Origin: an uncultured Cohaesibacter sp. | Lineage (GTDB): Bacteria > Pseudomonadota > Alphaproteobacteria > Rhizobiales > Cohaesibacteraceae | Direction: 5' to 3' | NCBI RefSeq assembly: GCF_963676485.1 | Contig: NZ_OY781114.1 | Span: forward strand, 1,758,501 to 1,822,500 | Length of the DNA: 64,000 nucleotides | In this document: positions 59,665 through 64,000 of the stretch, one piece after another | Layout: each line of letters begins with the position of its first letter | Position numbering within the stretch: the first letter of the stretch is position 1 | The notes under the pieces: model-generated | The model's input: the letters and a program-made list of their open reading frames with translations, nothing else | Told to the model about the DNA's origin: nothing | Database searches by the model: none | Program-made: the position numbers and the translations under genes

Positions 59665-60174
59665 ATGGAACAGCGCCAATCCAGCTACACCTATGAAGAG
59701 ATTCTGACCTGCAGCCGCGGAGAAATGTTCGGCCCGGGCAATCCGCAATTGCCATTGCCACCGATGCTGATGCTGGATCGGATCACCCACATTTCCGAAG
59801 AAGGTGGTGAGCATAACAAAGGCATGATCCGCGCGGAATATGATATCAATCCGGAACGCTGGTTCTTTGATTGCCATTTCGCTGGCGATCCGGTTATGCC
59901 CGGTTGCCTTGGTCTGGATGCCCTGTGGCAAATGACCGGCTTCTATCTTGGCTGGTTGGGCCTTGAAGGCAAAGGGCGCGCCATCTCCGTTGGTGAAATC
60001 AAATTTTCCGGCATGATCACGCCAGACATCAAGACCGTAACATATGGTGTTGACTTCAAGCGCGTTATGAAGGGCCGCCTCAATCTCAGCATTGGTGATG
60101 GTTGGGTCAAAGCCGACGATAATCTGGTGTTTGTGGCCAAGGATCTGCGCGTTGGCGCCTTCAAGGATTCCTAA
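59665..60174 (+). CDS. fabA: 3-hydroxydecanoyl-ACP dehydratase/isomerase
   Basis: Hot-dog-fold enzyme (169 residues) that dehydrates 3-hydroxyacyl-ACP and isomerises trans-2- to cis-3-decenoyl-ACP, the branch point to unsaturated fatty acids. Active His is in [21 protein letters not shown]; the paired Asp is in the same GLD helix. Homodimeric and cytoplasmic. ATG at 59665 has GGAAACCGT before it. It starts a fabA-fabB-fabI series, but the gap to fabB is about 280 bases. Confidence 0.97.
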   Translation: MEQRQSSYTYEEILTCSRGEMFGPGNPQLPLPPMLMLDRITHISEEGGEHNKGMIRAEYDINPERWFFDCHFAGDPVMPGCLGLDALWQMTGFYLGWLGLEGKGRAISVGEIKFSGMITPDIKTVTYGVDFKRVMKGRLNLSIGDGWVKADDNLVFVAKDLRVGAFKDS

Positions 60175-60378
60175 GCGGCTCTCTCGCCCATAAGGACATG
60201 CTCTGGGCCGGGCAACCCATGGCAAAGAGGCAAAAACAGCTGTGTGACCTTTACCATGCCACTTTTCCGGCTCATTGAGCATTAGAGATTGGACATTTCA
60301 GGGATCTTTTCGAAAATAAGGTCTTTGAGAGATGTTGCAGCTTCTGAAAAGAACACCTATCAAGAGACTAATTCAATT

Positions 60379-60409
60379 ATATCGCAGGCAAAGGCTTTCG
60401 CCGCGATAT
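60379..60409 (+). repeat. Hairpin between fabA and fabB
   Basis: ATATCGC (60379-60385) and GCGATAT (60403-60409) are perfect seven-base arms, with an inner GGC/GCC pair. It lies 45 bases before fabB and may be a leader structure or operator. Confidence 0.35.
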
Positions 60410-60453
60410 GATCTGGCAAATAGAGCCCCGACATCTACAGTGAGGCCCCGATT

Positions 60454-61671
60454 ATGAGACGTGTAGTCATTTCCGGCTTGGGTATTGTTTCCTCCATCGG
60501 CAACGATGCCGAAGCCGTCACCGCATCCTTGCGCGATGCTAAATCAGGCATTTCCTTTTCGCAGGATTTTGCCGACCACGGATTCCGTTGTCAGGTCTGG
60601 GGTGCCCCGGATATTGATACGACCGATCTGGTTGATCGCCGCGCCAAACGCTTCCTTTCCAAGGGGGGCGAATGGAACCATGTTGCCATGAAGCAGGCAA
60701 TTGCTGATTCCGGCCTTGAAGAAAGCGATATCACCAACGAGCGCACCGGTATCATCATGGGCTCTGGCGGACCGTCCACCCAGACCGTGGTGCAGGCAGC
60801 CGACATTACCCGCAAAAACGGGTCGCCAAAGCGCATCGGGCCATTCGCGGTTCCAAAAGCGATGTCTTCCACCGCGTCTGCAACGCTGGCAACTTGGTTC
60901 AAGATCCACGGCGTCAACTATTCCATTTCTTCGGCTTGTTCCACGTCTGCCCATTGCATCGGCAATGCCTACGAGCTGATCCAGATGGGCAAGCAGGACA
61001 TCATCTTTGCCGGTGGGCATGAAGATCTGGACTGGAGCATGTCGAACCTGTTCGATGCCATGGGTGCCATGACGTCCAAATATAACGACACACCGGAAAC
61101 CGCTTCGCGCGCTTATGACATTTCCCGCGATGGATTTGCCATTGCCGGTGGTGCTGGCGTTCTCGTGATTGAAGAACTGGAACATGCCAAGGCCCGAGGC
61201 GCCAAGATCTATGCCGAGATCGTCGGCTATGGTGCAACGTCTGATGGCTACGACATGGTTGCCCCAAGCGGTGAAGGCGCCAAGCGCTGCATGCGTCTGG
61301 CCATGTCCACTGTTGACAACAAGATTGATTACATCAACTGCCATGGCACATCCACCGTGGTGGGTGACACCGCTGAAATCGGCGCTATCCGCGAAGTCTT
61401 CGACGGCGACCAGCCTTATATCGCTTCGACGAAATCCTTGACCGGCCACTCTCTGGGGGCTGCTGGTGTTCAGGAATCAATCTATTCCCTGCTCATGATG
61501 CAGGCCGGTTTCATTGGCGAATCCGCTCATATCACCGAGATTGATCCTGAATTTGCCGACATGAATATCGTTCGCGAACGGATCGAAAAGCCGATCGATG
61601 TGGCTCTTTCCAACAGCTTCGGCTTTGGCGGCACCAACGCTACGCTGATTTTCCAGCGTTATAACGGATAA
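60454..61671 (+). CDS. fabB: Beta-ketoacyl-ACP synthase I
   Basis: Thiolase-fold condensing enzyme of 405 residues; KAS I elongates unsaturated intermediates produced by FabA. The catalytic Cys is in [10 protein letters not shown], and the two His are in [11 protein letters not shown] and [11 protein letters not shown] (C-H-H triad). [12 protein letters not shown] closes the protein. The pairing with fabA, as in the FabA-FabB route, and sequence support KAS I rather than KAS II. GAGGCC precedes the ATG. Confidence 0.95.
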   Translation: MRRVVISGLGIVSSIGNDAEAVTASLRDAKSGISFSQDFADHGFRCQVWGAPDIDTTDLVDRRAKRFLSKGGEWNHVAMKQAIADSGLEESDITNERTGIIMGSGGPSTQTVVQAADITRKNGSPKRIGPFAVPKAMSSTASATLATWFKIHGVNYSISSACSTSAHCIGNAYELIQMGKQDIIFAGGHEDLDWSMSNLFDAMGAMTSKYNDTPETASRAYDISRDGFAIAGGAGVLVIEELEHAKARGAKIYAEIVGYGATSDGYDMVAPSGEGAKRCMRLAMSTVDNKIDYINCHGTSTVVGDTAEIGAIREVFDGDQPYIASTKSLTGHSLGAAGVQESIYSLLMMQAGFIGESAHITEIDPEFADMNIVRERIEKPIDVALSNSFGFGGTNATLIFQRYNG

Positions 61672-61684
61672 GGGCTGCCAACAT

Positions 61685-62500
61685 ATGAACGGTCTAATGG
61701 AAGGAAAACGCGGCCTGATCATGGGCGTTGCGAATGCCAGCTCAATCGCCTGGGGTATCTCCCAGGCGCTGTATGATCAGGGTGCCGAGCTTGCCTTCAC
61801 CTATCAGGGTGATGCGTTGGGCAAGCGGGTGAAGCCACTGGCAGAATCCGTCAATTCCGATTTTGTCATGCCTTGCGATGTGGAAGATATCGACTCTGTC
61901 GATGCTGTTTTCGCGGCCTTGAAGGAAAAATGGGGCAAGATCGACTTTATCGTGCATGCCATCGGCTTTTCCGACAAAAGCGAGCTGCGTGGTCGATATG
62001 CTGATACGTCGCGGGACAATTTCTCCCGCACAATGGTCATTTCCTGCTTTTCCTTCACGGAAGCGGCAAAACGCGCAGCAGACCTGATGACCGATGGCGG
62101 CTCCATGCTCACATTGACATACGCCGGCTCGACCCGCGTGATGCCAAACTATAATGTCATGGGTGTTGCCAAGGCCGGGCTTGAGGCGTCTATTCGCTAT
62201 CTGGCCAATGATTTCGGCCCGTCAGGCATTCGCGTCAACGCGATTTCGGCTGGCCCCGTGCGTACACTGGCAGGCAATGGCATTGCCGACGCGCGCCAGA
62301 TGTATAGCTATCAACGCGATAACAGCCCAATGCGCGATGTCTGTACCATTGAGGATGTTGGCGGTGCAGCCCTTTACCTGCTCTCCGATCTTTCCAAGAA
62401 AGTCACAGGTCAGGTGCATTTTGTTGATTCCGGCTATAGCTGCATATCAATGCCTACGGTCGAAACGCTCAGTAAACTGGACAAGATCGAGAAATCTTGA
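61685..62500 (+). CDS. fabI: Enoyl-ACP reductase (NADH), FabI
   Basis: SDR-fold reductase of 271 residues that completes each fatty-acid elongation cycle; the target of triclosan in relatives. It has GLIMGVANASSIAWGISQAL (nucleotide binding) and the FabI-type Tyr-x6-Lys in NYNVMGVAKAGLEAS. Also VRVNAISAGP and the end VDSGYSCISMP are typical. ATG at 61685, 14 bases after fabB, indicates co-transcription. A terminator follows after about 50 bases. Confidence 0.96.
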   Translation: MNGLMEGKRGLIMGVANASSIAWGISQALYDQGAELAFTYQGDALGKRVKPLAESVNSDFVMPCDVEDIDSVDAVFAALKEKWGKIDFIVHAIGFSDKSELRGRYADTSRDNFSRTMVISCFSFTEAAKRAADLMTDGGSMLTLTYAGSTRVMPNYNVMGVAKAGLEASIRYLANDFGPSGIRVNAISAGPVRTLAGNGIADARQMYSYQRDNSPMRDVCTIEDVGGAALYLLSDLSKKVTGQVHFVDSGYSCISMPTVETLSKLDKIEKS

Positions 62501-62544
62501 CTTGTCCGTATTGTACAAGCTTATTCACAATAGGCAATATTGAG

Positions 62545-62570
62545 AAGAGGGCATTGCCCTCTTTTTCTTT
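62545..62570 (+). terminator. Intrinsic terminator of fabI
   Basis: GAGGGC/GCCCTC stem with a three-base loop, followed by TTTTTCTTT, about 45 bases after fabI. Confidence 0.85.
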
Positions 62571-62738
62571 GTCTTTTTAAATGTGATATATTTATAACTT
62601 ATACTTTTCTTTCCGATAAACAACAACAGTTCCACTTCTATAGTTGTTCTAACAAAAAATCGACATTTACTATAGCCGTTAGGTATGAATTAGCTTATTT
62701 GATATATGCTCTCAGACAAATCGTGTTCTGGAGCTCTT

Positions 62739-64000
62739 ATGATCGGTTTTTTCGGTAAATATGATCGACTGTTTAGCAAACAAATAGCAGCCCTTGCCGT
62801 GTTGATGGTGGCCAACTTTATTTGTGCCGTTACTGTTTCACTTATTTTTTCCAATCAGGATCCGGAAACCCGGTCCATGGTTCAGCTTGCAACGATTGCT
62901 GTCATTTCAATGCTTTCCTGCATCGTTCTGATTCAACTAAACAGTTCGCGGGTGGCAGCAGAGGAAGCAATGGACACTCTGGTTGCCAAGGACAAGTTGA
63001 CGGGGTTGACCAATCGCGAAGCCTTCCAGCGCTATCTGGCCAATCGAGTGGCGACTGACAGGAACCAGGCCTTCATCCTGTTGCTCCTCGATCTTGATCG
63101 TTTCAAGGAGCTCAACGCCTTTTTGGGCTACGGCGCTGCTGATCAGATTTTGCAGCAATTTGCGGCCCGCTTGGCACAGTTGGCAGAGACAGAGGCCGAT
63201 GCTGCACGCATTGGCGGCGATGAGTTCGCGCTTGTTGTACCCTATGACGGAAGCAGCAGCAGCCTGAAGGCAAAGGTGAGCAAGATCTTCGAAACGCTCT
63301 ACAAGCCCTATCTGTGCAACAAGCAGTCCGTGGACATGACTGTTTCCATGGGCACCACCTTGTTTCCCGAGGATGGGAAAGACCCCGAAAGTCTCAACCA
63401 GAACGCCTATTTCGCTCTGCAGCGCGCCAAAAAGGAAGGGCACAACAGAGTATGCTGCTATGAAGAAGCCATCGATTCCAAGATGATGGATGACCATTTC
63501 TTGTCGCAGGATATGGATCGAGCACTACAAAAGGGCGAATTCGTCGTTTTTTTCCAGCCGCAATTCAGTTTTGCGACGGGTAGACAAACCGGATTTGAGG
63601 CGCTTGTTCGGTGGATCCACAAAGATCGCGGCGAGATTTCGCCCTGTGTCTTCATTCCCATTGCCGAACAAAATGGTCTTATTGTTCCGATTTCTGAATT
63701 TGTACTGCGCAGTGCCTGCCAAATTGCCAGCCAATGGAAGAATCCGCTCAAGATAGCTGTCAATCTATCCCCCATTCAAATGCGCCAATGCATCATTTCA
63801 GATCTGGTGACCGAGATTCTATTTGAAACCGGGCTCGACCCGAAAAGGCTGGAGTTGGAGGTCACCGAGAGTCTGTTTATCGACATCAATGATGAAGTAT
63901 CCGCTGACCTTTTGCTGCTGCAACGGCGTGGCATCTCGATTGCGCTTGATGACTTCGGAACGGGCTACTCATCATTGGCCTATTTGACCAGCTTCCCCTT
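62739..64000 (+). CDS. GGDEF-EAL cyclic-di-GMP protein (partial; 3' end beyond the right edge)
   Basis: ATG at 62739 has GGAG five bases before it. Two membrane segments lie in the first 75 residues (ALAVLMVANFICAVTVSLIF and LATIAVISMLSCIVLIQL). A GGDEF domain follows (DKLTGLTNREAFQ, DLDRFKELN, intact IGGDEFALV), then an EAL domain (intact GFEALVRW, NLSPIQM, LEVTES, DDFGTGYSSLAY). Both active motifs look intact, so the protein could make or degrade cyclic di-GMP; which predominates is unknown. The frame is open to the window edge, about 420 codons, so the C-terminus is missing. Confidence 0.93.
   Translation, partial: MIGFFGKYDRLFSKQIAALAVLMVANFICAVTVSLIFSNQDPETRSMVQLATIAVISMLSCIVLIQLNSSRVAAEEAMDTLVAKDKLTGLTNREAFQRYLANRVATDRNQAFILLLLDLDRFKELNAFLGYGAADQILQQFAARLAQLAETEADAARIGGDEFALVVPYDGSSSSLKAKVSKIFETLYKPYLCNKQSVDMTVSMGTTLFPEDGKDPESLNQNAYFALQRAKKEGHNRVCCYEEAIDSKMMDDHFLSQDMDRALQKGEFVVFFQPQFSFATGRQTGFEALVRWIHKDRGEISPCVFIPIAEQNGLIVPISEFVLRSACQIASQWKNPLKIAVNLSPIQMRQCIISDLVTEILFETGLDPKRLELEVTESLFIDINDEVSADLLLLQRRGISIALDDFGTGYSSLAYLTSFP

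Noticed and set aside
62521-62529. Single DnaA-box match TTATTCACA after fabI
   Set aside because: Isolated, between fabI and its terminator; the same chance argument applies.

Overview
The window looks like a conserved chromosomal segment of an alphaproteobacterium of the Hyphomicrobiales (Rhizobiales) type. Pointers are the Irr regulator next to fabA-fabB-fabI, a cysteine-poor Mur-like Fur protein inside a tsaB-rimI-mur-plsC-miaB-phoH-ybeY-corC run, the glnD-murJ-trpS-usp-nfu order, a malic enzyme fused to a phosphotransacetylase-like domain, and an OlsB-type N-acyltransferase. The genus cannot be fixed from this sequence. I see no IS element, prophage, CRISPR array, tRNA or rRNA gene.

Layout. 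1-5392 (minus strand): translation genes infC, tspO, rpmI, rplT, pheS and a left-truncated pheT. infC appears to start at an AUU codon, and tspO sits between infC and rpmI. 5.7-20.6 kb is an accessory metabolic stretch of mostly single genes: a FocA-type channel, a GT4 glycosyltransferase, an ABHD10-like hydrolase, dialkylglycine decarboxylase with its divergent LysR regulator, a succinate-semialdehyde-type dehydrogenase, tryptophanase, an MmcQ/YjbR protein, an unrecognised basic protein, an OxyR-like regulator divergent from a 1-Cys peroxiredoxin, an orphan histidine kinase and a HAD nucleotidase. 20.9-29.7 kb holds rpsT, a rhodanese, dnaA, dnaN, recF, a membrane-anchored cytochrome c and gyrB. 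29.8-40.6 kb is mixed: a DUF985 cupin, rsgA, a ferritin-like DUF2202 protein, an FAH-family enzyme, a quinone oxidoreductase, a hybrid histidine kinase, olsB and maeB. 40.9-58.4 kb is a long plus-strand housekeeping series from mutS through corC. 58.6-64 kb has irr (minus), then fabA-fabB-fabI and a right-truncated GGDEF-EAL protein.

Connections. The sequence supports an amino-acid catabolism neighbourhood (dgdA, aldehyde dehydrogenase, tnaA), a peroxide-response pair (OxyR-like plus Prx), and a metal-regulation link: an ATGCAA-N5-TTGCAT element lies at the predicted irr start site, a plausible Mur target, while mur itself is about 6 kb away.

Most of the window is ordinary housekeeping DNA. 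I found no convincing new multi-gene system. The items worth a second look are regulatory sequences (palindromes, leaders, an 11-base motif shared by the focA and olsB upstream regions), an OxyR-like protein lacking the second redox cysteine, a degenerate receiver in the hybrid kinase, and one unrecognised lysine-rich protein.
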